Positions 45,124 to 52,970 of a stretch of 64,000 nucleotides of DNA are shown piece by piece (within the stretch, counting starts at the first letter, position 1; the number at the start of each line of letters is the position of its first letter). The notes beneath the pieces are model-generated. The model was not told where the DNA came from. It saw only the letters and a list, made by a program, of their open reading frames with translations, and made no database searches. The translations under genes were made by a program, and so were the position numbers. The stretch is taken from assembly GCA_018822105.1 (NCBI GenBank), contig JAHJLB010000023.1:1-64000 (forward strand), read 5' to 3'. This stretch comes from Pseudomonadota bacterium. Lineage in GTDB: Bacteria; Desulfobacterota; Desulfovibrionia; Desulfovibrionales; Desulfovibrionaceae.

Positions 45124-45584
45124 TATTGCGACCCCTCCAAGCGTTCTACCCACTTCTTAAGCGCCTCGATGACCGTCGCGGCCTGGTGGGTAGTGAGCCA
45201 CTCCAGGCGCTCCACGCCGGTTTGCCGCTTGACGTAGGCCGCCAGCGCCTGCTCGCTGCTGTTGCGCACGCCGCCAGCCATGTTCCTTAACTTGAGCCAG
45301 AGGTGACGGATGAGCTTGGACTGCGGATCGTCGGCCAGCTTGACCGCCTTGGTCTTGCCGCCGGTCTTGCCGCCGGAGCGGTCCTCGAACCCGATGGAGC
45401 GCATGTGCTCCAGCACGGCCTCCAGCTCGCTCATGCTCATGTCCTTGCTGCTGGTCTTGCCGGTCTTGCGCTCCAGGATCGAGCGGTAGTCGACATCGTC
45501 CAGGCCGAGCTTGCCCTTGGCGATGTGGATGAGCTGGATCATCTTGCCCTTGTAGGGCTTTAGGTTACGTGCGGGCTGTGCCAT
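45123..45584 (-). CDS. gemA: GemA / Mu gp16-family regulatory protein
   Basis: A 153-residue protein matching the gp16/GemA (DUF1018) family: MIQLIHIAKGKLGLDDVDYR near the start and KLIRHLWLKLRNMAGGVRNSS in the middle. In Mu, GemA modulates host gene expression. A Lys/Gly-rich linker (about 73-85) separates the two halves. It sits directly upstream of mor, the same order as in Mu. Confidence 0.85.
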   Translation of the reverse strand: MAQPARNLKPYKGKMIQLIHIAKGKLGLDDVDYRSILERKTGKTSSKDMSMSELEAVLEHMRSIGFEDRSGGKTGGKTKAVKLADDPQSKLIRHLWLKLRNMAGGVRNSSEQALAAYVKRQTGVERLEWLTTHQAATVIEALKKWVERLEGSQ

Positions 45585-45873
45585 GGCGGACCTCCAGCGG
45601 GTAAGGGTTTTCCCATTCTACACCGGGGGAACCAAGAATATCAGTCATATTCCAGCCCAGTTCAACAACCGGGATAGCGCAGAGAGGGAGGTCGCGCTCA
45701 CTATCAAACGGCATGCCGTCCGGCCCATAAAATACGACCATACCCATCGCCGCAATGAACAGCCGACAGCGTTTACACCTCTTAAAGACTCTGTACACGG
45801 CGGCCTTAAGCAAGGCGTCAGCCTCATCACCAAGTCGCGCGACGGCTCCGTCAAACAACTTTTGCTCACGCAT
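45565..45873 (-). CDS. Hypothetical phage protein
   Basis: A 102-residue protein overlapping gemA by 20 bases. One CKRC motif (about residues 33-36) could bind metal. Not recognised. It is probably a middle gene of the Mu-like phage, given the tight overlaps on both sides. Confidence 0.55.
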   Translation of the reverse strand: MREQKLFDGAVARLGDEADALLKAAVYRVFKRCKRCRLFIAAMGMVVFYGPDGMPFDSERDLPLCAIPVVELGWNMTDILGSPGVEWENPYPLEVRHGTART

Positions 45874-46411
45874 GGCTTTCTTCCTTCGGTTCCCAGCAGC
45901 TGAGCCCGGCAGTGTTCATCGACGTGCGGCAGGGCCAGTCCTCAATGCTTTTGCCCTCATGCTCGCAGGTGCCGCACTCCCGCACGGGTGGGGGTGTATG
46001 CGGGTTCTCCGGGCGCGGGATCTCGGCCCCCTCTTGTGCTGCCCACTTGATGAGCACGCCCTCAAACGGCAAGCCTTTGCGCTCGAAGTAGCGCAGAAAA
46101 TCCATGGTTGACGTGAAGCCATCGGCCAGGGCCAGCTTGCGGATGTGGATAAGGATCAGATACTCGCCGTCCAGCTCCACGCCCGTCCAGTTGTGGTCGG
46201 TGCGGTAGATGCGGATGGGCTGCACCGAGGTGACCACCTGGTCCGGCCCCAGGTCCATTGGGGCGTCACCCGTCAGCAGAGACCTGCACAATACAAGGCG
46301 ATCGCCCACGGTGGGCGGACTGCGATGCAGGCTGCGGATGGTTTGCGTCTTGCGGCCATCGAGAACGAGGTCCGCGAAGCGGGGTTCAAAGGCCAGCGTA
46401 TAGGCTTCCAT
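45866..46411 (-). CDS. ASCH/PUA-like domain phage protein with C-terminal Cys cluster
   Basis: A 181-residue protein. The N-terminus has the ASCH pattern FEPRFADLVLDGRKTQTIR followed by GDRLVLCRSL, a fold linked to RNA or modified-base binding. The C-terminal 40 residues hold four cysteines (CGTCEHEG, DWPC and LSCWEP), likely a small zinc site. It overlaps both neighbours, so it is translated with the other phage genes. Confidence 0.7.
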   Translation of the reverse strand: MEAYTLAFEPRFADLVLDGRKTQTIRSLHRSPPTVGDRLVLCRSLLTGDAPMDLGPDQVVTSVQPIRIYRTDHNWTGVELDGEYLILIHIRKLALADGFTSTMDFLRYFERKGLPFEGVLIKWAAQEGAEIPRPENPHTPPPVRECGTCEHEGKSIEDWPCRTSMNTAGLSCWEPKEESHA

Positions 46412-46638
46412 CAGGTGTTCCCTCCTTCCTTGTTGATCCTGGCCTCGTGAGCCGCATTCAGCGCCTCTGCGCAGATCTCGGCCATGCGCATGGCGGCGGC
46501 GGTGGCCCGGTCGCGATCACCGCTGTAGAACGCGAAGTCGCGGTCAAAGGTGCAGGCCATGCGGTTGGCCCGCGTGGTGTCGCGGATGCAGACGGAGCCA
46601 TGCCCGCCACGATCGGCGATGAAGCGGGCGTCGCTCAC
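46411..46638 (-). CDS. Hypothetical small phage protein
   Basis: A 75-residue protein, not recognised. Its start overlaps the upstream gene by four bases and its end touches the ASCH gene, consistent with a real phage gene rather than a chance frame. Confidence 0.5.
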   Translation of the reverse strand: MSDARFIADRGGHGSVCIRDTTRANRMACTFDRDFAFYSGDRDRATAAAMRMAEICAEALNAAHEARINKEGGNT

Positions 46639-47288
46639 TGCCGCACCTCGCTGGCCGCGCTGGCCATGAGCAGGCGCGCGGTGTGGTCCACCAGCACGGT
46701 CTGCACCGGGCCGGAGAGCTGCGACGTGCGCAGCCCGGCGTGGATCACCAGGCCTGCGGCCTCGTCGTAGTTTGCAGCGCCCACGGCGTGCATCAGGTCG
46801 AGCATGCTCACGCGCATCCGGCCATCACGGGTCAGCTCGCGCAGGGCGCTGGCCAGCCTGGCCAGGTGCTCATCCACGACAGGGACCGTGGCCTGGGCAA
46901 CCGGAATCTGCACCGGCGGCCTGGTGATGACAGGCTTGTCCAGGTGCCTGGGGCGCACGGGCTTGGCCGCAGGCGCGCAGGCGCTGCACAGGTCCGGCTC
47001 CGGCCACTGGACGCCTTTGTGTTGCTTCCATCCGCACTGGCGGCATGTGGGCACAGACTTGGCCGGGCGCTCGGGGCGCGGGGCCTTGGGCTTGGGCTGG
47101 CGCTGGGCCTTGGGCTTGATCTCGCGGAAGGACAGCGCCACAGCGCCCTTGTCTCCTACGGCCAAGTCGACCTCGACGGTCTTGTCGCCACCGGGCTTGC
47201 CGAGGTCCACGCCTGTGATCCGCTGCGCTGGCTTGGCCACCGGCGCGACCTTAAGGACGTGTGCGGCCTGCGGCGGGGTGTAGACCAC
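46635..47288 (-). CDS. Hypothetical phage protein, probably N-terminally truncated
   Basis: A 217-residue frame starting at GTG. It has a Lys/Pro/Arg-rich linker (about 57-78), a zinc-ribbon-like pair (CRQCGW and LCSAC) and a helical C-terminal domain (about 145-217). The open frame continues upstream with protein-like content (QWGFCKPLPAP) until the junction with tail fibre sequence near 47340. The present start is therefore probably secondary, the true N-terminus having been lost in the prophage deletion. Confidence 0.5.
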   Translation of the reverse strand: MVYTPPQAAHVLKVAPVAKPAQRITGVDLGKPGGDKTVEVDLAVGDKGAVALSFREIKPKAQRQPKPKAPRPERPAKSVPTCRQCGWKQHKGVQWPEPDLCSACAPAAKPVRPRHLDKPVITRPPVQIPVAQATVPVVDEHLARLASALRELTRDGRMRVSMLDLMHAVGAANYDEAAGLVIHAGLRTSQLSGPVQTVLVDHTARLLMASAASEVRQ

Positions 47289-47344
47289 CGGCGCGGGCAG
47301 CGGCTTGCAGAACCCCCACTGCGGGGCCGTTGCGGCCAGGCGCT

Positions 47345-47488
47345 GGCTATAACGACGGCGGTCGGGGTGGCAACGGCGTTGTCATCATTTCCTACCCCGG
47401 ACCCAAGCGCGGCAATGGCGGCACCTACACGTATGTCGGCGGCAATTCCATCCACACTTTCACGTCCTCCGGGACGTTCACCGCATAA
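47345..47488 (+). pseudogene. C-terminal remnant of a phage tail fibre protein
   Basis: About 47 codons ending at TAA encode a Gly-rich tail of the form GGNGVVIISYPGP...GGTYTYVGG...HTFTSSGTFTA, a very common ending of phage tail fibres. No start codon or N-terminal part is present. It is fused back-to-back with the truncated minus-strand gene, marking the deletion/inversion junction. Confidence 0.75.
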
Positions 47489-47497
47489 GGAGGCAGC

Positions 47498-47992
47498 ATG
47501 CAGAGATGGTCGTATCCTATCGGGTGCATACTCGACGGCGCACCCCTGGCGCAGCGCGAGGTCTACGGCCCACGCGCGTTCATTATCGGAGAGGAGCAGC
47601 ACGGACCCGACGTCTTCGGAAAATGGACCCCGCAGAAGCTGGCCAGCTACGGGATCAAGGCCTTTGCGGAGGATGCGCTGCCCGTGGACGGCAACGTCTG
47701 GCCCTGCCTGCCGGGCGTGCCCGAGGAAGTGGAGGACGAGCTGACGATCCGGCGCACCTATCCCAACGCCACGCCGGACGAGGCGGGCTGGGCGGCGCAC
47801 CAGGAGCAGCGGGGCTGGGCCGTCCGCGCCGACCGCAACGCCCGCATGGCTTCCTGCGACTGGACGCAACTGCCGGACGCGCCGCTCAGTGCCGAGGGCA
47901 AGGCCGCCTGGGCTGCCTATCGCCAGGCCCTTCGCGACGTACCCGAGCAGGCGGGATTCCCGCTGGTGGAGTGGCCCCTGGCCCCTGTGTAG
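47498..47992 (+). CDS. Phage tail assembly chaperone-like protein
   Basis: A 164-residue protein. The C-terminal part carries the typical phage pattern R-x-x-R-x-x-x-S-C-D-W-T-Q-L-P-D-A-P-L, then AAWAAYRQALRDVP and FPLVEWPL, shared by tail assembly chaperones placed after tail fibre genes. It begins ten bases after the fibre stop with AAGGAGG upstream. A strong terminator follows. Confidence 0.78.
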   Translation: MQRWSYPIGCILDGAPLAQREVYGPRAFIIGEEQHGPDVFGKWTPQKLASYGIKAFAEDALPVDGNVWPCLPGVPEEVEDELTIRRTYPNATPDEAGWAAHQEQRGWAVRADRNARMASCDWTQLPDAPLSAEGKAAWAAYRQALRDVPEQAGFPLVEWPLAPV

Positions 47993-48006
47993 GTTTTTGC
48001 AAGCAG

Positions 48007-48046
48007 CGGAGGGGCAACTTGCAAAATTTCGCAAGTTGCCCCTCCG
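48007..48046. terminator. Terminator after the tail assembly chaperone
   Basis: A perfect 16-bp stem with an eight-base AAAATTTC loop, just downstream of the stop codon. It would separate late tail transcription from com. Confidence 0.75.
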
Positions 48047-48197
48047 GCGTTTGGATGGGAGAGGCGGGGGCGGTTGCAGTCGCCCCCACTGGCCGGGTGC
48101 ATGGACATCCGACCACGGCTGATGCCGCTCTCCGGCCCGTGCGCACGGGGTACCGGGGAACTAGCAGGCAAGGCCCAACACGTAAAGGCGCAGGAAC

Positions 48198-48380
48198 ATG
48201 CGGGAGATCAGATGCGGTAAGTGCAACAGGCTTTTGGCCAAGGGCGAGGCGCTCGACCTCGCCATCAAATGCCCCCGCTGCGGGGCGATCAATCATGTGA
48301 GGGCCACGAGCCTCAACAGCGAGGGCAGCCGAGCCCCAGGCAAGGAGCCCTCGCATGACAAGAACAGACAGGGTCTTTGA
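48198..48380 (+). CDS. com: Com-family zinc finger translational regulator
   Basis: A 60-residue protein. The N-terminal half matches Mu Com: IRCGKCNRLLAKG followed by IKCPRCGAINHV, a four-Cys zinc finger. In Mu, Com binds mom mRNA and opens a hairpin that hides the mom start site. Here com overlaps the start of a DNA methyltransferase gene by 26 bases, the same arrangement with a different modification enzyme in place of Mom. Confidence 0.85.
   Translation: MREIRCGKCNRLLAKGEALDLAIKCPRCGAINHVRATSLNSEGSRAPGKEPSHDKNRQGL
48319..48354 (+). promoter_or_regulatory. Possible translation-masking hairpin before the methyltransferase start
   Basis: GCGAGGGC (48319-48326) and GCCCTCGC (48347-48354) are perfect complements. 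The second arm ends directly at the ATG (48355) and overlaps the last base of the AAGGAG site. A shorter competing hairpin, GGGC/GCCC at 48323-48336, would exclude the long one, giving a possible two-state switch for Com. Confidence 0.55.
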
Positions 48381-49110
48381 CAACGGAATCAGGCTACTTC
48401 TTGGAGATTCATTGGCCGTGCTGCGCGATCTGCCGGGCGGCCACGTGGACGCGGTGGTGACCGACCCGCCCTATTCCAGCGGCGGCCAGTCCACGGCGGC
48501 CCGCAAGGCCGACCCCGCAAACAAGTACCAGCAAAGCGGCACCAAGCGCACCTACCCGGCCATGCTCGGCGACAACAAGGATCAGCGGTCCTTCCTGGCC
48601 TGGGCCGCGCTCTGGCTCTCGGAGTGCTGGCGCATCGCCAAGGACGGCTCCCCGCTGCTCGTGTTCAGCGACTGGCGGCAGATCCCGGTGATGACCGACG
48701 CGGTGCAGGCCGCAGGCTGGACCTGGCGCGGGGTGGTGGTGTGGGAGAAGCCCTCGGCCCGGCCCATGCAGGGCCAGTTCCGCGCCCAGGCCGAGTACCT
48801 GGTGTTCGCCACCAAGGGCCGACACGCCCGAGCAACGGACCGCTGCCTGCCGGGCGTGTTCCGCCAGGGCGTGGACACGCCGCGCAAGGTGCACCTCACT
48901 GGCAAGCCCGTGCCGCTCATGCGCGACCTGCTGAAGATTGCCCGGCCCGGCGGCGTGGTGCTCGACCCCTTCATGGGCGGCGGGTCCACCGGCCTGGCCT
49001 GCCTGGAGACCGGTCGCAGCTTCATCGGCATCGAGCTGTCACCCGAGTACTACGAGATCGCGTCCGCCAGGCTCGCCGGCGAATCAGCCGAGAAGTCCGG
49101 CGGCGCGTAA
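48355..49110 (+). CDS. Phage DNA methyltransferase, DPPY type
   Basis: A 251-residue enzyme. The catalytic TDPPYSS (36-42) comes before the AdoMet motif LDPFMGGGSTG (203-213), so the order is that of beta-class amino-methyltransferases. DPPY favours N6-adenine, though N4-cytosine is not excluded. It probably protects phage DNA from restriction. No partner endonuclease is nearby. It overlaps com, which may control its translation. Confidence 0.87.
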   Translation: MTRTDRVFDNGIRLLLGDSLAVLRDLPGGHVDAVVTDPPYSSGGQSTAARKADPANKYQQSGTKRTYPAMLGDNKDQRSFLAWAALWLSECWRIAKDGSPLLVFSDWRQIPVMTDAVQAAGWTWRGVVVWEKPSARPMQGQFRAQAEYLVFATKGRHARATDRCLPGVFRQGVDTPRKVHLTGKPVPLMRDLLKIARPGGVVLDPFMGGGSTGLACLETGRSFIGIELSPEYYEIASARLAGESAEKSGGA

Positions 49111-49168
49111 CACCTGAAGGCCACCGAGCCTCCGCCCAGAGCCGCAAGACGGCCTTTGGAGGCTCAAT

Positions 49169-49550
49169 GTGGTTGTACATCCCCTTCCCTTTTCTGGACT
49201 TGCCCTCTGCGCCGGAGCGGGCGGCCTGGAGCTCGGGCTCACCATCGCCAGCCCAGAATACCGCACTGTTTGCTTCGTCGAGCGGGACGCACATGCTGCG
49301 GCCACTCTCGTGGCCAGGATGGCGGACAAGGCCCTGGATGATGCTCCTGTCTGGTCTGACGTGCGCGCCTTCGACGGTCGCCCTTGGCGAGGCCGACCCC
49401 CGGCACCTCTGGCCGGACATCGCGCGGATCATCGCCGAGGTCGACCCGGAGTGGGTGTTCTGCGAGAACGTCGTCGGACACCTTCACATGGGATTCCCGG
49501 AGGTCGCCCGAACTCTCTCGGCTGTGCTGACGGAGGTCAGGCAGGGTTGA
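49169..49550 (+). pseudogene. Broken C5-cytosine methyltransferase
   Basis: A GTG start with GGAGG upstream gives LALCAGAGGLELGL, the AdoMet-binding motif I of Dcm-type enzymes, up to DGRPW. The reading frame then shifts and continues with LGEADPRHLWPDI and VDPEWVFCENVVGH (ENV motif). The segment that should hold the catalytic PCQ is missing, as is everything after about the first third. A short internal deletion plus loss of the 3' end at the prophage boundary explains this. It cannot be active. Confidence 0.8.
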
Positions 49551-49553
49551 TTT

Positions 49554-49579
49554 TGAAACGACGTTGCAATAGGTGAAAC
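49554..49579 (+). repeat. Right 26-nt boundary repeat of the prophage
   Basis: The first 15 bases are identical to the left copy, and GTGAAAC again follows, here with a final A giving TGAAACA, a plausible 3' end for a Mu-type element (TG...CA). Confidence 0.7.
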
Positions 49580-49580
49580 A

Positions 49581-49615
49581 GCGGGCGAGGGTCAATTATC
49601 ACGATTCTCGCCCGC
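49581..49615. terminator. Intrinsic terminator at the right prophage edge
   Basis: GCGGGCGAG pairs with CTCGCCCGC around a 17-base loop and is followed by ATTTTT. It may be the original terminator of the pbp1A operon displaced by the prophage. Confidence 0.65.
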
Positions 49616-49640
49616 ATTTTTCGCGGCGCGCATCAAATAT

Positions 49641-49741
49641 GCTCCGCAGGCCGGGGGGCATGATGCCCCCCGGACCCCCTCAGCCGGCCAGGCCGTGAGG
49701 AGCAGCGGGGTCCAGGGGCGGAGCCCCATGCTTTGCGGAGC
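49641..49741. repeat. Large structured GC-rich palindromic element
   Basis: Outer arms GCTCCGCA/TGCGGAGC enclose a 10-bp hairpin (49651-49673), a GGACCCC/GGGGTCC stem (49672-49713) and a GGGGC/GCCCC stem. It resembles the other G6/C6 palindromes in the window and is probably a member of the same family. Confidence 0.55.
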
Positions 49742-49761
49742 ACGCACGCCGGAGGCCAGCC

Positions 49762-50568
49762 ATGCCCACAGCCCATCCGCTCTATCAGGTGGACGCCTTT
49801 GCCGAGGGCGTGTTCTCCGGCAACCCGGCCGCCGTGGTGCCGCTTGACGCCTGGCTGCCCGACGCCACCCTGGCCGCCATCGCGGCGGAGAACAACCTCT
49901 CGGAAACCGCTTTTTTCGTGCCCAAGGGCGACGGCTTCCATCTGCGCTGGTTCACGCCCACCTTCGAGATCGACCTTTGCGGCCACGCCACCCTGGCGGC
50001 GGCCCACGTGCTCTTCGAGGAGCTGGGTTTTGCCGGGGAGCGGCTGCGCTTCGAGTCCAGGAGCGGGCCGCTGTTCGTGGAACGCGCAGCTGATCAAAAT
50101 GGCGGCCTGCTGGTGCTGGACTTCCCCTCCTGGCCGCCAAGGCCCGTGGAGATAAGCGGGGTCATGGTCCGCGCCTTCGGCGCGACCCCGCTGGAGGCCC
50201 TGGCCGGGCGCGACCTCTTGTGCGTCTTCCCCGACGAGGACACGGTGCGCAACCTTGTGCCGAACCTTGCGGCCTTTCACGAGTTGCCTTACGTCTGCAA
50301 CATCGCCAGCGCCCAGGGGCGGCCAGGCGGCGGCTACGACTTCGTGTCGCGGGTGTTTTGCCCCGAGGCCGGCATCCCGGAGGACCCGGTGACCGGCTCG
50401 GCGCACAGCCTGCTCGCGCCCTTCTGGGCCGTGCGCCTGGGCAAGCCCAGGCTTGAGGCCTTCCAGGCCTCGAAACGCGGAGGCAGGCTGTCCTGCGAAC
50501 TCAAGGGCGACCGGGTGCGCATCTCCGGCCGCGCAGCGCTCTACTTGCGCGGGACGATTTTCGTCTAG
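49762..50568 (+). CDS. PhzF-family isomerase
   Basis: A 268-residue protein of the PhzF/YddE fold. The N-terminus reads YQVDAFAEGVFSGNPAAV, and the catalytic Glu sits in NNLSETAFF (about residue 49). The substrate loop IDLCGHATLAAAHVL and the C-terminal EDPVTGSAHS are all present. Family members isomerise or epimerise small metabolites; the substrate here is unknown. It stands alone after a palindromic element, 35 bases ahead of an AEC transporter. Confidence 0.88.
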   Translation: MPTAHPLYQVDAFAEGVFSGNPAAVVPLDAWLPDATLAAIAAENNLSETAFFVPKGDGFHLRWFTPTFEIDLCGHATLAAAHVLFEELGFAGERLRFESRSGPLFVERAADQNGGLLVLDFPSWPPRPVEISGVMVRAFGATPLEALAGRDLLCVFPDEDTVRNLVPNLAAFHELPYVCNIASAQGRPGGGYDFVSRVFCPEAGIPEDPVTGSAHSLLAPFWAVRLGKPRLEAFQASKRGGRLSCELKGDRVRISGRAALYLRGTIFV

Positions 50569-50603
50569 GGCCGGGCCAGAAGCACCTCAAGCGCGGGGGT
50601 TGT

Positions 50604-51521
50604 GTGGACAGCATCGTCGTCGCCGCCTTAAGCCTTGTGGCCGGCATCCTGCTGCGCCTCCTCGGGCGGCTGCCCGAGAACGCCCGCCGAGTGCTAGCCG
50701 GGGTGGTCATCCAGTTCTGCGCCCCGCCCGTGGCCTTCCTGGCCGCGCGCAGCATGCCCCTCACCAGCGATATCCTTCTGCCTGGCGGCATGGCCTGGAT
50801 CGTCTTCACCGGTGGACTGGTTTTCTTCGGGCTGGCGGCGCGGCCCTTCGGCCTGTCGCGCCAGACCTTCGGCTGTTTGCTGCTGGCCGGGGGCCTGAGC
50901 AACACCATCTTCATCGGCCTGCCCATGATCGAGGCCTTCTACGGTCCGGAACTGGCCTACGTGGCCTTCCTCTGCGACAACCCCGGCACCACCATCGTCC
51001 TGGCCGTGCCGGGCGTGCTCCTGGCCTCGCACCTCTCTGGTCAGGGCCGGGGCGGCGGCGCGGCCGTGCTCGACGCGCTGCAAAAGATGCTCGTGTTTCC
51101 GCCCTTCCAGGCCCTGGTCCTGGGCCTGCTGCTGCGGCCCGTCGGCCTGCCGGACTGGCTGCTCACGGCGCTTTCGCGCCTGGGCTCCACCCTGGTGCCG
51201 CTGTCGCTTCTGACCGTGGGGCTGGGGCTGACCTTCAGCCTGCCGGGCAAGCGCGCCAGGCCGCTGGCCCTGGGCCTGGCCTACAAGCTGGCGCTGGCCC
51301 CGGCCCTCATGTGGCTGGTGGCGGCCAAGGGCTTCGGCAACACCGGGCTGGTGGCCCAGGTGACGGTGTTCGAGGCGGCCATGCCGCCCATGGTCCTGGG
51401 GGCCATGCTGGCCACGGACTCCGGTCTGGACCCGGAGCTGGCCGCGCTTCTGGTGGGCATCGGCACCCCGCTTTCCTTCCTCACCCTGCCGGCGTGGCGC
51501 TGGCTGCTGGCCGGGATGTGA
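50604..51521 (+). CDS. AEC-family (auxin efflux carrier-like) transporter
   Basis: A 305-residue membrane protein with about ten helices. Family features include GGLSNTIFIGLPM and the FLCDNPGTTIV segment in the first half, and FEAAMPPMVLGAMLA near the end. AEC proteins move organic anions or malonate-like acids. The start is GTG at 50604. It may be cotranscribed with phzF. Confidence 0.82.
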   Translation: MDSIVVAALSLVAGILLRLLGRLPENARRVLAGVVIQFCAPPVAFLAARSMPLTSDILLPGGMAWIVFTGGLVFFGLAARPFGLSRQTFGCLLLAGGLSNTIFIGLPMIEAFYGPELAYVAFLCDNPGTTIVLAVPGVLLASHLSGQGRGGGAAVLDALQKMLVFPPFQALVLGLLLRPVGLPDWLLTALSRLGSTLVPLSLLTVGLGLTFSLPGKRARPLALGLAYKLALAPALMWLVAAKGFGNTGLVAQVTVFEAAMPPMVLGAMLATDSGLDPELAALLVGIGTPLSFLTLPAWRWLLAGM

Positions 51522-51531
51522 GGGCGAGAGG

Positions 51532-52842
51532 CTAGGCCAGGCGCAGGAGCAGCAGGAACCAGGCGATGCCGCCGGCGAGCAGGAGCGCGCAAGGCGCAAG
51601 CAGCCGCCGCCAGGCCTGGGCGAAATCGACCCCGAAGAACTGGCAGGACAGGATGAAGCAGACGTGCAGGGGCGAGACCATGACCCCGGTGAACCCGGCG
51701 AACAGCCCGAGCACCAGGTAGGGCATGAGCTGGGGGTTGTCGGCGGGCATGCCCCCGGCCATTCCGGCGCCGAGCACACCCAGGATGATGGGGAAGGTGG
51801 AGCCCACAAAGGCCACGGAGATGCCGGAGATCATGCCCACCAGAAAGGGCAGAAGCAGGGTCAAGGCGAATAGCGCCCCCGGGCCGGAGGCCGTGCGCGA
51901 GAGCTCGCCCACTGCGCCCGAGGCCTGGAGCACGTCCTTGAACATCAGGATGGAGACCACCAGGGCCACCAACTGGTAGAGTTCGGGCTTGCGCAGCACC
52001 CCGGCCACAAACCGCGGCCCCACGCGGGTCTGCGCCAGGGCGCAGAGGATGGCCAGGATCAGGGCCGCGATGATGCCCAGTTCGAACGGCAGGCTCGGCG
52101 CGAACAGCGTCATGCCGAATTCCATTGCAAGGCCGCCGATGATGGCCACGAGCATGGGCAGGCCGTGCCACAGCGCGGCGGACAGGTCCCGCGGGGCGCT
52201 CTCCTCAAGCCTGGGCTCGTTTTTCAGATGCGCCACGGCCGGGCGCATGATGAAGACCCAGCCCAGGGCCATGCACAGGCCGATGCAGGGCAGGGTGTAG
52301 GCGATGAGCCGGGTGAGCGGCACCCCGGCCAGGGACGAGGTCAGGATGATGCCCGGATACAGCGGCCAGCAGAGCTCCCAGAGGTGCCGGAACCAGTAGT
52401 TCACCAGGGCCGTGTCGCGCCGGGCCAGCCTTAAGGAGTCGGCCATGTCGCGCACCATGGGCGCGGAGAACACAGCCCCGCCGGGCATGGGCAAAAGGCC
52501 CACCAGGGCCGGAAAAAAGGCCAGGCGCAGGCGCGGATCGCGCATGAAGCCCGAGGCCGCCTGCATGAGCCGCTCTGTCTGCCCGCTCTTTTCCAGCACC
52601 TCGGACAAGAACAGGATCAGGGCCAGGATGAGGACCAGAAAGCCGGTCTCGCGCCGGATGACCGAGGCCGCGGAGACCCCCGCCCAGTCCAGGAGCGGCA
52701 GGCCGAAGAAGAGGCCCAGCACCAGCGAGCCGGCCAGCACCGAGAGCCACAGGGGCTGGCGCAGGCGCAGGCCCAGGAGCATGACGCCGAAGGCGCCGAG
52801 GACCTTGGCCAGGGGCAGAAGGAAAACAAGGGCTTCGATCAC
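51532..52842 (-). CDS. DUF401-family membrane transporter
   Basis: A 436-residue protein with about ten to twelve helices. GLLPMPGGAVFSAP, a conserved N-(Y)-W-F-R-H-(L)-W-E segment and the C-terminal GFTGVMVSPLHVCF are typical of the DUF401 family, related to GntP/ion transporters. The start is taken as GTG at 52840-52842 with GGGAG upstream. A longer frame with ATG starts at 52875 or 52956 lacks a site and would precede the first helix with unlikely sequence. Substrate unknown. Confidence 0.82.
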   Translation of the reverse strand: MIEALVFLLPLAKVLGAFGVMLLGLRLRQPLWLSVLAGSLVLGLFFGLPLLDWAGVSAASVIRRETGFLVLILALILFLSEVLEKSGQTERLMQAASGFMRDPRLRLAFFPALVGLLPMPGGAVFSAPMVRDMADSLRLARRDTALVNYWFRHLWELCWPLYPGIILTSSLAGVPLTRLIAYTLPCIGLCMALGWVFIMRPAVAHLKNEPRLEESAPRDLSAALWHGLPMLVAIIGGLAMEFGMTLFAPSLPFELGIIAALILAILCALAQTRVGPRFVAGVLRKPELYQLVALVVSILMFKDVLQASGAVGELSRTASGPGALFALTLLLPFLVGMISGISVAFVGSTFPIILGVLGAGMAGGMPADNPQLMPYLVLGLFAGFTGVMVSPLHVCFILSCQFFGVDFAQAWRRLLAPCALLLAGGIAWFLLLLRLA

Positions 52843-52970
52843 GCAGGGCTCCCTGTCGGTCTTCACCGGCGTCATTGCCAGCGGCAAGAGCGGGTGATAC
52901 TCCCTTTGCGCGCGGAGGAAAAGCCCGCTGCGACCGCCCCACTCAGCCAGGACCATGCAGGAGATCGCCC

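Larger units (their letters stand above)
44736..49579. mobile_element. Rearranged Mu-like prophage remnant
   Basis: A 4.8-kb block flanked by 26-nt imperfect direct repeats. Minus-strand early genes (hypothetical, ASCH, hypothetical, gemA, mor) occupy the left half. Plus-strand late genes (tail fibre end, tail chaperone, com, DNA methyltransferase, broken cytosine methyltransferase) occupy the right half. MuA/MuB transposition genes, head and most tail genes are missing. The early block is inverted relative to the late block compared with Mu, and a junction lies near 47300-47345. It cannot form phage; com and the methyltransferase may still be expressed. Confidence 0.85.

Noticed and set aside
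44736-49579. Integrase-type att sites at a tRNA
   Set aside because: No tRNA gene or integrase is present; gemA, mor and com point to a Mu-type transposable phage.
49581-49740. Extra phage genes beyond the right repeat
   Set aside because: The sequence is a terminator followed by a palindromic element with no coding potential.
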